A DNA stretch of 64,000 nucleotides from Candidatus Nanohalarchaeota archaeon (GTDB taxonomy: Archaea; Nanohalarchaeota; Nanosalinia; Nanosalinales; JAFCCC01), in contig JAFCCC010000002.1 in the NCBI GenBank assembly GCA_017610385.1, positions 30,570 through 94,569 of the forward strand. Reading direction: 5' to 3'. Made by a program: the position numbers and the translations under genes. Position 1 is the first letter of the stretch; each line of letters begins with the position of its first letter. Below, one piece after another: positions 40,711 to 48,527 of the stretch. The notes under the pieces are model-generated. The model worked only from the letters and a program-made list of their open reading frames with translations. It did no database searches and was not told the DNA's origin.

Positions 40711-40908
40711 ATGGGAAATGTAAGACCAAATTTCATTAAGAGAATTGCAGAAGAAATGATTAAAGAGAATAAAGACGTTTTTACAGGAGATTTTGAGAAA
40801 AACAAAAAGATTCTTAATGAATTGGACGTTTTAGACTCAAAAGGATTACGAAACAGAATTGCTGGTCAAATTGTCAGAGATGTTTTGAATAAGAAATATC
40901 AAAACTAG
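40711..40908 (+). CDS. rps17e: Ribosomal protein eS17 (S17e)
   Basis: This 65-residue small-subunit ribosomal protein is shared by archaea and eukaryotes. The N-terminus MGNVRPNFIKRIAEEMI, the middle DFEKNKKIL and the C-terminal KGLRNRIAGQIVRDVL are signatures of the archaeal form, and the length is normal. It stands alone with a strong BRE/TATA element just upstream and a very short leader. Confidence 0.95.
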   Translation: MGNVRPNFIKRIAEEMIKENKDVFTGDFEKNKKILNELDVLDSKGLRNRIAGQIVRDVLNKKYQN

Positions 40909-40971
40909 TTTTCCTTTTTTTTAAATCTAAATTTTCTTTAAAAGTCAAATTTTTCTTTAGAATTCAAATAA

Positions 40972-41445
40972 TTAACACCCGTATTTCCGTGCCCATTCTG
41001 AATCTCCAAAATCGCTTCGTTCACAATAATAAGTTAATATTTCTGCAAGCCCTTTTTTAAGTAACTGTTCGTTCAAGTTGATGCCTTTACAATAAATAAC
41101 ACCAATTCTTCGATCATAAGACATTTCTTGCTGTTTATCAATTAAAACTGTTGCAATACCTCCTATATTGCAAAGATCATGAGCTAATTTCGTTCCAGCC
41201 GCTTTAATTTCACCTTTTTCTGGAGTATTAACTAAAGATAATCTTATTGGTATTTCGCAAACTTCTAAAGTATCTCCATCTCTAATTTGTGTAACGGGCC
41301 CCTTAATGTACTCTTCCGTAACAACACAATCTTGATTTTTTAGTGAACTAGTAAAAACAAATGCCACAACAAAAATCATAAACCCAAGAAATATTATCAA
41401 TAATATTTTTACTGTTTCTTTCCATGGTATTTTTTGGAATTTCAT
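40972..41445 (-). CDS. Membrane-anchored SNase-like nuclease, 157 aa
   Basis: This 157-residue protein has an N-terminal signal anchor (about 11-31) followed by a compact staphylococcal-nuclease domain. Visible catalytic features are IRDGDTLEV (metal site), IRLSLVNTPEKGE (Arg and Glu) and YDRRIGVIYCKG (second Arg). It is the second SNase in the window (the other at 37031-37933) and has the same Asn for Asp in the N-T-P-E motif. Cys residues near the ends (CVVTE, CERSD, YGC) may form disulfides outside the cell. It probably digests external nucleic acid. Confidence 0.82.
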   Translation of the reverse strand: MKFQKIPWKETVKILLIIFLGFMIFVVAFVFTSSLKNQDCVVTEEYIKGPVTQIRDGDTLEVCEIPIRLSLVNTPEKGEIKAAGTKLAHDLCNIGGIATVLIDKQQEMSYDRRIGVIYCKGINLNEQLLKKGLAEILTYYCERSDFGDSEWARKYGC

Positions 41446-41640
41446 AATAAGTTCTCTTGTGACTGTTTTTTATACCAATATAAGAAAATTGGTGAGTTGG
41501 GTTTAAATTTTTGTAGTTTTTTAAGAACGCAACAACCAACCGAATTTCGGTCGCACCTCCCGCAGACGCAATATAACCTCTAGAAAAGCGATATCCTTAT
41601 ATTCTTTTGGCTATATACTTACCCTTATCAAGTGATTAAA

Positions 41641-42156
41641 ATGGTGCAAGATGGGTATGATACTGAAGAAATTGGATTAAATGAAGAATCAGGAAAAAAT
41701 TTAAGTTATGCAGTTAGTATTCGTGATTATTTATTAACTAATGGAACTGCACTTCGACAATTACAGGTGGGAACCGCATTAGCGGTACTTGAGAGTTTCT
41801 TAGAAGAAATAGCACCTTATGGGGCTCCAGAATTAGGTGAGATTACCTATGAATGTATGAACGGTAAACGTTTACGAGATCAAACCCCACATACAGAAAG
41901 ATTCAGTGATCCAGAACAAGTTTACAGCTATGCAGGAAAAAACAATCATAGATTTAATCGGTTTACTGCCCCAGTTTATTTAAACAAAATCCCTATTTTT
42001 GTGGCTGATTTTGATAATCATGGAAAATTAACAATAACAGCAAATAATCCAACAGATAATCCTTTATGCGAAGCAGACTTGGATCATATTTGGTCAGAAA
42101 TATGTTCTGAAGAGGTTTTAGGTAACATTTCAGCAAGTTTTATGCAAAAAGATTAA
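41641..42156 (+). CDS. Hypothetical cytosolic protein, 171 aa
   Basis: The start is taken at ATG 41641; an in-frame GTG three codons earlier is less likely because TATATACTT (about 41611-41619) lies about 25 nt before the ATG. The 171-residue product is acidic with no export signal. It has a helical block (LRQLQVGTALAVLESFLEEI) and a beta-rich second half (APVYLNKIPIFVADFDNHGK). Not recognised. It lies with another orphan (42215) upstream of the histone gene. Confidence 0.68.
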   Translation: MVQDGYDTEEIGLNEESGKNLSYAVSIRDYLLTNGTALRQLQVGTALAVLESFLEEIAPYGAPELGEITYECMNGKRLRDQTPHTERFSDPEQVYSYAGKNNHRFNRFTAPVYLNKIPIFVADFDNHGKLTITANNPTDNPLCEADLDHIWSEICSEEVLGNISASFMQKD

Positions 42157-42214
42157 AAAGAAAGAAGAAATGGACATTACATAAAAATATAAATTATGTT
42201 GCGAAACAACAATT

Positions 42215-42658
42215 ATGTCTGAAACTGTAGGTATACAACCCGGATTCATACCAAAAATTCCAGTTGAAGCGTATAAAAGAGATAATTGTGTGAATGCTAT
42301 ACGTAGTGTTCTTGACGGAGGACGAGTTACAGAATATAGATTGGCTCAAATCCGACAGCTGTTAGATACAATAAATAATTCTTTTGAAGTACATGATGCT
42401 TATAAAACGTTAAGTATAGATAACACCCCAAAAGAAGCGATAAAACAATATTTGGTTACGTTAACTTGGTATACTAAACTTTGCAAAAGAGAACCTGTCA
42501 TTGAATCCACCGTAGAAAAATATGTGGCTGCTTTAGGGAATCTTCAACAAACTCTCACGGCCCTATTAAAAAAAGAAAAAATTACAACAGAAGCTGCAGA
42601 GATACTTGAATCATATATGAAGGAATATGTATGTGAACCTTTGAGTTCACCAATATGA
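42215..42658 (+). CDS. Hypothetical helical protein, 147 aa
   Basis: This is a 147-residue all-helical soluble protein. Its segment LLDTINNSFEVHDAYKTL resembles the C-terminal half of the 79-residue protein at 21193-21432, with the same N-x-FE and Tyr spacing, suggesting a distant paralogue family. The rest consists of charged helices (ESTVEKYVAALGNLQQTLTA). It is convergent with the histone gene. Function unknown. Confidence 0.66.
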   Translation: MSETVGIQPGFIPKIPVEAYKRDNCVNAIRSVLDGGRVTEYRLAQIRQLLDTINNSFEVHDAYKTLSIDNTPKEAIKQYLVTLTWYTKLCKREPVIESTVEKYVAALGNLQQTLTALLKKEKITTEAAEILESYMKEYVCEPLSSPI

Positions 42659-42704
42659 AAATAAATTATTTCTAACGAGAAAAAGGAAAAAAGAAAGAAT
42701 TGGT

Positions 42705-42908
42705 TTATCTTATTGCCAATTCAATATCCTCTCTTTTAATAGTTCTTCTTTTTGCATGCCGTGATGCCCTTAGTGCTTCATCAGCTACTGCTTGTGCCAT
42801 GTCTTCTATAATTTCTCTTACTGCGGCAACAGCATCTTCAGAAACTCTTTCGGCTCCTGCATTTCTCATTAATCTTTCAAGAGGTGCTAATGGTAAAATT
42901 TTCTTCAT
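42705..42908 (-). CDS. Archaeal histone
   Basis: This 67-residue histone-fold protein wraps DNA as dimers and larger assemblies. Landmarks: LPLAPLERLMRNAGAERVS (first helix and loop), the long central helix with IEDMAQAVADEALRAS, and RHAKRRTIKREDIELAI (L2 loop and last helix). There is no N- or C-terminal tail. A minus-strand TATA lies at 42949-42961 and a TAGGTGAC Shine-Dalgarno at 42914-42921, so this gene has a true leader. It is divergent from TFB, placing two chromatin/transcription genes around one control region. Confidence 0.95.
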   Translation of the reverse strand: MKKILPLAPLERLMRNAGAERVSEDAVAAVREIIEDMAQAVADEALRASRHAKRRTIKREDIELAIR

Positions 42909-42948
42909 TTTAAGTCACCTATTCCTTTTATATTTAATTCGAAGACAT

Positions 42949-42961
42949 GGTTTATATAGTT
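42949..42961 (-). promoter_or_regulatory. TATA element of the histone gene
   Basis: On the minus strand AACTATATAAACC lies about 40-50 nt before the histone ATG (42908). This leaves a leader of about 20 nt that includes the AGGTGA Shine-Dalgarno. Confidence 0.55.
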
Positions 42962-43065
42962 TATTGTAATATGGTTCCAATTAGACCTTTAAATAAGATA
43001 TTTCCTTGAATTTGGCGTTTTATTTTGTACTTTGAAAAGGATAACGGCAGTGGAAGTGACAGCTA

Positions 43066-43081
43066 CCGAAACCTTTATATA
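43066..43081 (+). promoter_or_regulatory. Strong BRE/TATA element, distal TFB promoter or small-RNA promoter
   Basis: CCGAAACC directly followed by TTTATATA is an excellent BRE plus TATA, but it lies about 125 nt before the TFB start and a second TATA lies between. It could start a longer TFB mRNA with a regulatory leader or a separate small RNA of roughly 40-60 nt. No hairpin-T-run terminator is evident. Confidence 0.5.
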
Positions 43082-43151
43082 CTGGACAAAGATAGTATAA
43101 AACTACTCTTAGGGACGGATTTAGTCTATCATATATTCTCCAGAAGATAAA

Positions 43152-43160
43152 TTTATATAA
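43152..43160 (+). promoter_or_regulatory. Proximal TATA element of the TFB gene
   Basis: TTTATATAA lies about 45 nt before the TFB ATG (43204). It leaves a leader of about 20 nt that contains the GGGGG Shine-Dalgarno-like run. Confidence 0.5.
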
Positions 43161-43203
43161 GGTTAGCTGGAACTATATATGTACTACTTTGGGGGAAATA
43201 CAA

Positions 43204-44202
43204 ATGGGTCAAGAATTTGAAATCGCAGGTGAAGAAGAAATCATGGAAGATACCACTCCTCGTTCTGAAGAACCTAAAAAATCAGCATCTAAACTAAAAT
43301 GTCCTGATTGTGGTTGTACTGAATTTAAAGAAGATCGAGTTAAAGGTGAAGTAGTTTGTACTCGTTGTGGTTTAGTTTTAGAAGATAATATTATTGATGA
43401 AGCACCAGAATGGCGAGCTTTTGATGCAGAACAAAGAAATCAAAAAGCAAGAGCTGGAGCTCCATTAACGTATACAAAACATGATATGGGTGTTTCGACT
43501 GAAATTGGTATGGGTCTTGGAGAACTTTACAAAGTTTCTGGAAAGAAAAGGGCCCAATATTATAGATTAAGAAAATGGCACAAGAGACTTACTAAATCCA
43601 AAGATAGGAATTTGGGTTTTGCTTTGTCTGAATTAAATAGATTAATTTCTCATATGAGCTTACCAAAAACAGTTCACGAAGAAGTAGCTCGTTTGTATGA
43701 AAAAGCAGTTGATAAAGGATTAGTTAGAGGAAGATCAATGGAAAGTGTTATCACGGCTTTAATATATATTGTAGCAAGAAAACAAGGTACTCCAAGAACT
43801 TTAGACGAAATTAGTGAAGCATCTGACATTGAAAAAAGAGAAATAGGAAGAGCTTATAGATATGTTGCAAGAGAACTTGGATTAAGAATTTTACCTGCTA
43901 AGGCTCAAGACTATCTACCTAGATTTTCAGCTAAACTTCAACTTTCAGGAGAGGTTCAAGCAAGAGCCAGAAAAATCATCCAAGCTGCGAAACTAAAGGA
44001 TCTTTTATCGGGTAAAGGACCAACTGGTGTTGCCGCGGCCGCTTTGTATATTGCAGCAGTACTAGAAGGAGAAAAGAGAACTCAAAGAGAAGTTGCAGAC
44101 ATTGTTGGCGTGACTGAAGTTACAATTAGAAATAGATACAAAGAATTAGTCGATAAGTTGGGTTTAGAGGAAGAAGTCGAAAAGCGAAACGAGGAAGCTT
44201 AA
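43204..44202 (+). CDS. tfb: Transcription initiation factor B (TFB)
   Basis: This 332-residue TFIIB homologue bridges TBP-promoter complexes and RNA polymerase. An acidic N-terminal extension (1-28) is followed by a zinc ribbon (Cys33-x2-Cys36 and Cys52-x2-Cys55). The B-reader/linker (EWRAFDAEQRNQKARAGAP) comes next, then two cyclin folds (about 115-210 and 215-325), the second ending in the helix-turn-helix VADIVGVTEVTIRNRYKEL. The start is set at ATG 43204, preceded by a GGGGG Shine-Dalgarno-like run and two TATA elements; an in-frame TTG five codons upstream is less likely. The N-terminal acidic extension is longer than usual. The gene end overlaps the convergent HEPN gene by four bases. 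Confidence 0.97.
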   Translation: MGQEFEIAGEEEIMEDTTPRSEEPKKSASKLKCPDCGCTEFKEDRVKGEVVCTRCGLVLEDNIIDEAPEWRAFDAEQRNQKARAGAPLTYTKHDMGVSTEIGMGLGELYKVSGKKRAQYYRLRKWHKRLTKSKDRNLGFALSELNRLISHMSLPKTVHEEVARLYEKAVDKGLVRGRSMESVITALIYIVARKQGTPRTLDEISEASDIEKREIGRAYRYVARELGLRILPAKAQDYLPRFSAKLQLSGEVQARARKIIQAAKLKDLLSGKGPTGVAAAALYIAAVLEGEKRTQREVADIVGVTEVTIRNRYKELVDKLGLEEEVEKRNEEA

Positions 44203-44615
44203 ATCTCAGTTAAATATTTTTCTTTTAGGTTTTTTCTCATTGCAAAAATTTTGAGTAAAAGCAATTTACCTTGTTCAAGATCTAGTTTTGTTCCATAATA
44301 GTTTATGCCATTTCGAATATATCTAAATTTGTCAAAATCTTTGAAATTAAAATTTTCTAAAATAGCATTTAGTAATTCACCAACACACACATGAGATAAA
44401 ACCTTATAGCCATTTAAAACGCATAACGCATCTAAAATCTCTCTCAAAGAATCGTACGCCAATGAAACATACGCTGAAACAGAAATCTCAGTTATTTTTG
44501 CCAACTTGATCGTTTGTTCTTTTGAATTCGACATTTCAGTCAGAGATTTTACAAGTTCTAGATTTACTCTAGTTTTTTTTATTACACCTTTCCGAAAACA
44601 CTCGTCTAAATCCAT
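44199..44615 (-). CDS. HEPN-domain protein (second MNT/HEPN pair)
   Basis: This is a 138-residue four-helix HEPN protein. The C-terminal FRYIRNGINYYGTKL carries the R-N core (Arg101-Asn102) but has Tyr106 where the classical R-x4-6-H motif has His. This variant is common in archaeal HEPN partners of minimal nucleotidyltransferases. The helix AYDSLREILDALCVLNGYKV is the other hallmark. It lies downstream of, and overlaps by 10 bases, the nucleotidyltransferase gene (44606-45130), so the pair is a toxin-antitoxin-like unit distinct from the one at 29011. Confidence 0.8.
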   Translation of the reverse strand: MDLDECFRKGVIKKTRVNLELVKSLTEMSNSKEQTIKLAKITEISVSAYVSLAYDSLREILDALCVLNGYKVLSHVCVGELLNAILENFNFKDFDKFRYIRNGINYYGTKLDLEQGKLLLLKIFAMRKNLKEKYLTEI

Positions 44616-45130
44616 TTTATCGCTCCTTGCAAAACTAGCCCATTAAGAATGTTATTTATCAGATGTTTGTTTTTTATTTCTTTTAAATCGGTCACTGCAA
44701 AAATTTGAAGTTTTCGTCCCAATAATTGCTCAAATTTTTTCAGTTTTGGAAATTCTTTTGTGGTTTCTGAAATAATCACAAAATCAAAATCACTTGTTTC
44801 TGTATCTAAACCGTCTGCAGTAGAACCAAATAATATAATCGTAGGTTTTAAATATGTTTTATTTAATTCTGCAATCAGTCCACACGTTTTTATCTTTCTT
44901 ATACTATAATATACTTTTAAATCTCGATAGGAATCACTTTCAATATTCGCCTTGTAAAGTTTGAGAGTTCTTTCTTGTCTTGTTTGTAAAATGTGAAGTT
45001 CATTTAATTTTTTCAAATTTTTACTGGCGGTAGCAGGCGCTATTTTTGAAATCCTGGCAACCTCTCTTACATTAAATTCGCAATTTGGTTCTTCAAAAAA
45101 TAATCTTAATATGTTTAATATTTTGAACAT
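44606..45130 (-). CDS. Winged-helix/minimal nucleotidyltransferase fusion (second pair)
   Basis: This 174-residue protein has an N-terminal winged helix (about 8-60, VREVARISKIAPATASKNL) and a C-terminal MNT domain with FGSTADGLDTETSDFDFVI, where Gly102-Ser103 and Asp114/Asp116 are the nucleotide and metal residues. Domain order matches the antitoxin at 29011, though the sequences are clearly divergent. It overlaps the HEPN gene downstream by 10 bases. The wHTH suggests autoregulation and the MNT suggests HEPN inactivation by nucleotidylation. Confidence 0.84.
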   Translation of the reverse strand: MFKILNILRLFFEEPNCEFNVREVARISKIAPATASKNLKKLNELHILQTRQERTLKLYKANIESDSYRDLKVYYSIRKIKTCGLIAELNKTYLKPTIILFGSTADGLDTETSDFDFVIISETTKEFPKLKKFEQLLGRKLQIFAVTDLKEIKNKHLINNILNGLVLQGAIKWI

Positions 45131-45231
45131 ATGTTCATTTTTATAAACACTTATTTAAATAGATTTGTCTTTTGATTAAAAAGAGAAATGAGGAAGCTTA
45201 AAATTCTTCAATTTAATTTACATATTTGAGT

Positions 45232-45459
45232 ATGGACTTTAAAAAAATTCGGAGAATTTTAGATAGAGTAGATTCTATTGTAGAGCCACGTGAAACTTTG
45301 ATTTATGGCGCGATTAATGTATTTAGTGGTGGTGTTGTATTTTATGGCCTTTCTTTTGGTTCACCAGAGGAATCTCAAGCTTTGATTAATCTCGTAATAC
45401 TAATTGGCGCTGCAAGTTACGGTGCAAGCTATGGTAAACTAATCTCTAAAAAATACTAA
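45232..45459 (+). CDS. Small membrane protein, 75 aa
   Basis: The start is taken at ATG 45232 (MDFKKIRRILDRV); an in-frame TTG two codons upstream is possible. The N-terminal 25 residues are charged and helical. Two hydrophobic Gly/Ser/Ala-rich helices follow (INVFSGGVVFYGLSFG and LINLVILIGAASYGASYG), with a short basic tail. Not recognised. It precedes the alkyltransferase-like gene by about 30 nt on the same strand and may be co-transcribed with it. Confidence 0.6.
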   Translation: MDFKKIRRILDRVDSIVEPRETLIYGAINVFSGGVVFYGLSFGSPEESQALINLVILIGAASYGASYGKLISKKY

Positions 45460-45490
45460 TTTTAAATAGAATCTGCTTCTTACAGTTCTT

Positions 45491-46003
45491 ATGCCACAAT
45501 TTATTCGTTACCCGCAAAAAAGACCTAAGAAAAAGAAAACATGGGTACAAAAAATGAATTCATACAAAGATTTGCCTAAAATTCAAGAGATGAGTGGAAA
45601 ATTAAAAGAGATTCATGGTTCAGGAAGAATTTTGCTTCCTGCCCCGTCAGATATTTATGAAATAATGAAAAGTATTCCAGAAGGAACTATAATTACAATT
45701 GATCAAATTGGTGAAATCTTGAAAGAACATTATAAAGTGGATGTTGTGGATTTAGTTCGTTTAGGTTTATTTGCTAAAATATGTGCTCATGCGTCCCAAG
45801 AAAAGCGAAAATTAGATCATAGTGTATTTTTTCCATTTTGGAGAACCCTGAAAAGAGATGGAAGTTTAAATCCAAATTATCCCGGCGGAATAGCTATTCA
45901 GAAAAGACTATTAGAAAGAGAAGGTCATTTAGTGGTTAAAAGAGCCACTAAATTTATTGTTAAAGACTATCAAAAAACAATGTTTGAATCTGGAGAACAC
46001 TAA
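45491..46003 (+). CDS. MGMT-family alkyltransferase-like protein without the catalytic Cys
   Basis: This is a 170-residue protein. After a basic N-terminus (RYPQKRPKKKKTW) the domain matches the MGMT DNA-binding fold: GSGRILLPAPSDIYEIM, IPEGTIITIDQIGEIL as recognition region, and FPFWRTLKRDGSLNP plus YPGGIAIQKRLLEREGH at the active-site end. In methylguanine methyltransferase the motif is PCHR. Here it reads PFWR, so alkyl transfer to Cys is impossible. Such proteins (alkyltransferase-like/MGMT-family) bind damaged bases and may flag them for nucleotide excision repair. Similar Cys-less proteins with the WRTLK and YPGG motifs are known in Bacteroidetes, so the gene may have moved between domains. 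Confidence 0.8.
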   Translation: MPQFIRYPQKRPKKKKTWVQKMNSYKDLPKIQEMSGKLKEIHGSGRILLPAPSDIYEIMKSIPEGTIITIDQIGEILKEHYKVDVVDLVRLGLFAKICAHASQEKRKLDHSVFFPFWRTLKRDGSLNPNYPGGIAIQKRLLEREGHLVVKRATKFIVKDYQKTMFESGEH

Positions 46004-46037
46004 TGATTTGTCTTAGACTTTCTTTTTAGTTAATTCA

Positions 46038-46328
46038 TTAAAGTGCGTCTTTGACTGTGCCTGTTTTTTCTTTAAAGTTAATTCCATAAGAACTCATTGC
46101 ACTTTCCATATTTGGACCAAATGCGCCTGCAATAACTAACTCTACTTTTTTGTCCTTAAGTACTTTAGCTACTCCAAAACCTGCACCGCCACCCCCCATT
46201 CGAAACGGATTTTTTATTGTTTCTACTAAGGTTCCATTCTCGAAAATTAAGTAGAATGGAGATCTACCTGCCTGTTGACTTATTTCAGAGTCCTCTTGAT
46301 CGGATAATGCTGCTATAGCTATTTTCAT
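46038..46328 (-). CDS. NifX/NifB-like dinitrogenase cofactor-binding-fold protein
   Basis: This 96-residue protein is of the Nitro_FeMo-Co family: MKIAIAALSDQEDSEIS start, GRSPFYLIFENGTLVE strand, a Gly-rich loop GGGGAGFGVAKVL, then VELVIAGAFGPNMESAM. In archaea without nitrogenase these proteins are usually taken to bind iron-sulfur or metal cofactors. The gene overlaps the upstream permease half by four bases and ends a three-gene operon, which suggests a metal or oxyanion transport/sensing role. Confidence 0.85.
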   Translation of the reverse strand: MKIAIAALSDQEDSEISQQAGRSPFYLIFENGTLVETIKNPFRMGGGGAGFGVAKVLKDKKVELVIAGAFGPNMESAMSSYGINFKEKTGTVKDAL

Positions 46329-46849
46329 TTTTTCACCCCCACAAACTTTTCTAAAAGATATCCATTAATTATTGAAAAGATAATTGTATATATTGCTAAA
46401 ATGAATGTAAATGTCCAACCAAAATAAAGAACCAACACAGGTAGTAAGGGAATTTTAATTGAGCGATTATACAAAAATGTGGATATTAATGCTAAACGCA
46501 TTCCTTTTTCTTTAAGTTCACTTAGTAGTGGATACCATAGGTAAATTGGACCAGTAGATAATATCCCACCAATAATTGCTATAACCCAGCCTTTGATTTT
46601 TGATTTTTGCCCGAGAAAATTCTTAATTTGCTTTGGTTTTATGAATAAACTAGTTAGGAAAAGTAAAACAATAACTCCTGCGAACGTTGGAAGTATTTTT
46701 AAAAATAACCCGCCCGAATAGATAAAAGCGCGATAAACCAAGTTGGGAGATAAAATAAAAAGGACTAAATAAAGCAAAGAGATTCCAAATACAAAAAGCA
46801 TTGTACCGGTTATTCTTTCTTTTAATTTCCTTAATTTATTTAATTTCAT
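46325..46849 (-). CDS. Permease half-protein (YraQ/UPF0718-like), second half
   Basis: This 174-residue membrane protein has about five helices. The segment GGILSTGPIYLWYPLLSELKEKGM is the conserved half-repeat motif of YraQ-type permeases. It overlaps the first half (46846-47274) by four bases and the NifX-like gene by four bases, so all three are translated together. Bacterial YraQ permeases carry both halves in one chain; here the two are separate genes and probably assemble as a heterodimer. The substrate is unknown. Confidence 0.72.
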   Translation of the reverse strand: MKLNKLRKLKERITGTMLFVFGISLLYLVLFILSPNLVYRAFIYSGGLFLKILPTFAGVIVLLFLTSLFIKPKQIKNFLGQKSKIKGWVIAIIGGILSTGPIYLWYPLLSELKEKGMRLALISTFLYNRSIKIPLLPVLVLYFGWTFTFILAIYTIIFSIINGYLLEKFVGVKK

Positions 46850-47274
46850 AGTAACCCCAACGTAAAACTCATTAATATTGCAATTACAATAGCTGCAACA
46901 AAACTAATTAAATTTCTAAATATCGCAAATTTCCGTCCTAACATTAAACTTTCAGCAGGGAATTGAACAAACCCAACAGTCACCCATGCAAGAATAAAAG
47001 CAAGTACTGCAAGCAAACTGATTCCATTGTTCAATAACTCACCACCAACAATGTAAGAAGTAATTGGATTGCCTGCGGCTACACTACCTATTGACGCACC
47101 AATTATAGGATCTAGAATTATGTTTTTGGTAAAAATTTTGGAATAAAATTCTTTTGGAACTGCCACAAAAACTATAGAAACTAATAGAACCATTGCAATT
47201 AAAATTGGAATTGTTTTTTTTAGGTTATTCCAAGTTTTTATACCAGCATCTTTAAAATCTAAAGTCATAATCAT
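46846..47274 (-). CDS. Permease half-protein (YraQ/UPF0718-like), first half
   Basis: This 142-residue membrane protein has about four helices. It contains the first conserved half-repeat, IGASIGSVAAGNPITSYIVG, followed by helices with FVQFPAESLMLGRKFA. It is the promoter-proximal gene of the permease/NifX-like operon. ATG at 47274 or 47268 could be the start. It matches its partner in size and topology, giving the inverted-repeat structure expected for this superfamily. Confidence 0.72.
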   Translation of the reverse strand: MIMTLDFKDAGIKTWNNLKKTIPILIAMVLLVSIVFVAVPKEFYSKIFTKNIILDPIIGASIGSVAAGNPITSYIVGGELLNNGISLLAVLAFILAWVTVGFVQFPAESLMLGRKFAIFRNLISFVAAIVIAILMSFTLGLL

Positions 47275-47353
47275 AATGAATACTTATTCATATTTAAAGC
47301 TATTGGAACCTGAATCGAATGCAATCTCGCAATTCAATACTTACACCTAAAAC

Positions 47354-48457
47354 TTAGAATTGCTTTAAAATAAAGTCTATTGGCGCATTGGTTTTAAAGG
47401 CCGTTGGACTGAAATGCGTTTTTGATGTTTCATATCCTTGTTTTTGAAGTTTGGATATCAAACCTTCTAATTTTGGGCAATCCTTATTTGAAATTCTAGC
47501 TAGCTCGTGGGATTCATAGAAAGGTACTTTGATTTCGCTCTCTTCTTCAATCATTTTTGTGAATTTAGCAGCTTTTTCATAACCTCTTTTTTCAAGATCA
47601 GATGCAACTTTTGAAACAAATCTTTGATCGCTTGTCTGGTCTATCCAAAGTGGTCCAGCATAACTTAGTTTTTCTCTGCAATTTGGGCATTTAATAATCT
47701 TTTCAACTCCGAGCGCTCGGAAATTACATTTACTACAATGAGAAAGATAACCAAATTTTTTTATCGAACGATTTGCGTGTTTAGCGGATTCTTTTACTTT
47801 TCCAAATAATCTGTAATAGTGCCGTTCATAAAAACCTAACAAAGGTTCAAAAGCCAAATCATGTTTTGAAAGGGTTTCAATCACAGCTTTAATAAAAATT
47901 CTTACACCAATTTCGTGACAATATTCTGTTTTTAGGGGTTTTGAATGATATCTCCTTTTACAGGTTTCTTTGTAAGCTCCAGCTAAAACAGCCAAATCCG
48001 TTGCAGTTAAACCAATAAATCCGCCGTTTTTGATTGAACGTGCGGCCATATCTAAGTAATAAATAGGGGAACCAAAGGGGTCTATATCAACAAAATTAAA
48101 TGTTTTGTAATTTTCAACTAAAATCAGATTTGCATCTTTATTAAAAACGTCAATTTTTTTAGATTTATTCAATTTCAGATTTTTTTTAATATTTTTAACT
48201 GCTTGGGGATTCAGATCAGAAACAATTAGTTTTTCTATTCCATTTACTTCTTTTTCATATCTTAAACTTCTAATTCCACTTCCAGCCAATGGTTCACAAA
48301 TTACAAAATCTTTTTCAGATTGTTCTTGTGCGACTTGCAAACAAGACACAGAAATATCGCGATTCATTTGCATTTTAGAATTGTAAAAAACTTCTGAACT
48401 TTTATTTGGATTCTTTTCCACTTTTAAGTTTAATTTAATTCCTCTTTCTTCTAGCAT
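47354..48457 (-). CDS. trm1: tRNA (guanine26-N2)-dimethyltransferase Trm1
   Basis: This 367-residue SAM-dependent enzyme makes N2,N2-dimethylguanosine at tRNA position 26. Landmarks: VFYNSKMQMNRDIS near the start, SAM motif CEPLAGSGIRSLRY, SDLNPQAVKNI, catalytic NFVDIDPFGSPIYYLD, then LTATDLAVLAGAY and a C-terminal zinc site CSKC...CPNC. The start is set at ATG 48457 (MLEERGIKL). The in-frame 24-residue extension is hydrophobic nonsense overlapping the divergent antitoxin promoter. Length and motif order are those of archaeal Trm1. Confidence 0.94.
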   Translation of the reverse strand: MLEERGIKLNLKVEKNPNKSSEVFYNSKMQMNRDISVSCLQVAQEQSEKDFVICEPLAGSGIRSLRYEKEVNGIEKLIVSDLNPQAVKNIKKNLKLNKSKKIDVFNKDANLILVENYKTFNFVDIDPFGSPIYYLDMAARSIKNGGFIGLTATDLAVLAGAYKETCKRRYHSKPLKTEYCHEIGVRIFIKAVIETLSKHDLAFEPLLGFYERHYYRLFGKVKESAKHANRSIKKFGYLSHCSKCNFRALGVEKIIKCPNCREKLSYAGPLWIDQTSDQRFVSKVASDLEKRGYEKAAKFTKMIEEESEIKVPFYESHELARISNKDCPKLEGLISKLQKQGYETSKTHFSPTAFKTNAPIDFILKQF

Positions 48458-48527
48458 TTTAATTAATAAGAAACAGAAAGAATTTAAAATAGAAACGTAT
48501 ATAAATCGTGATACAAAGTGTAACTTC

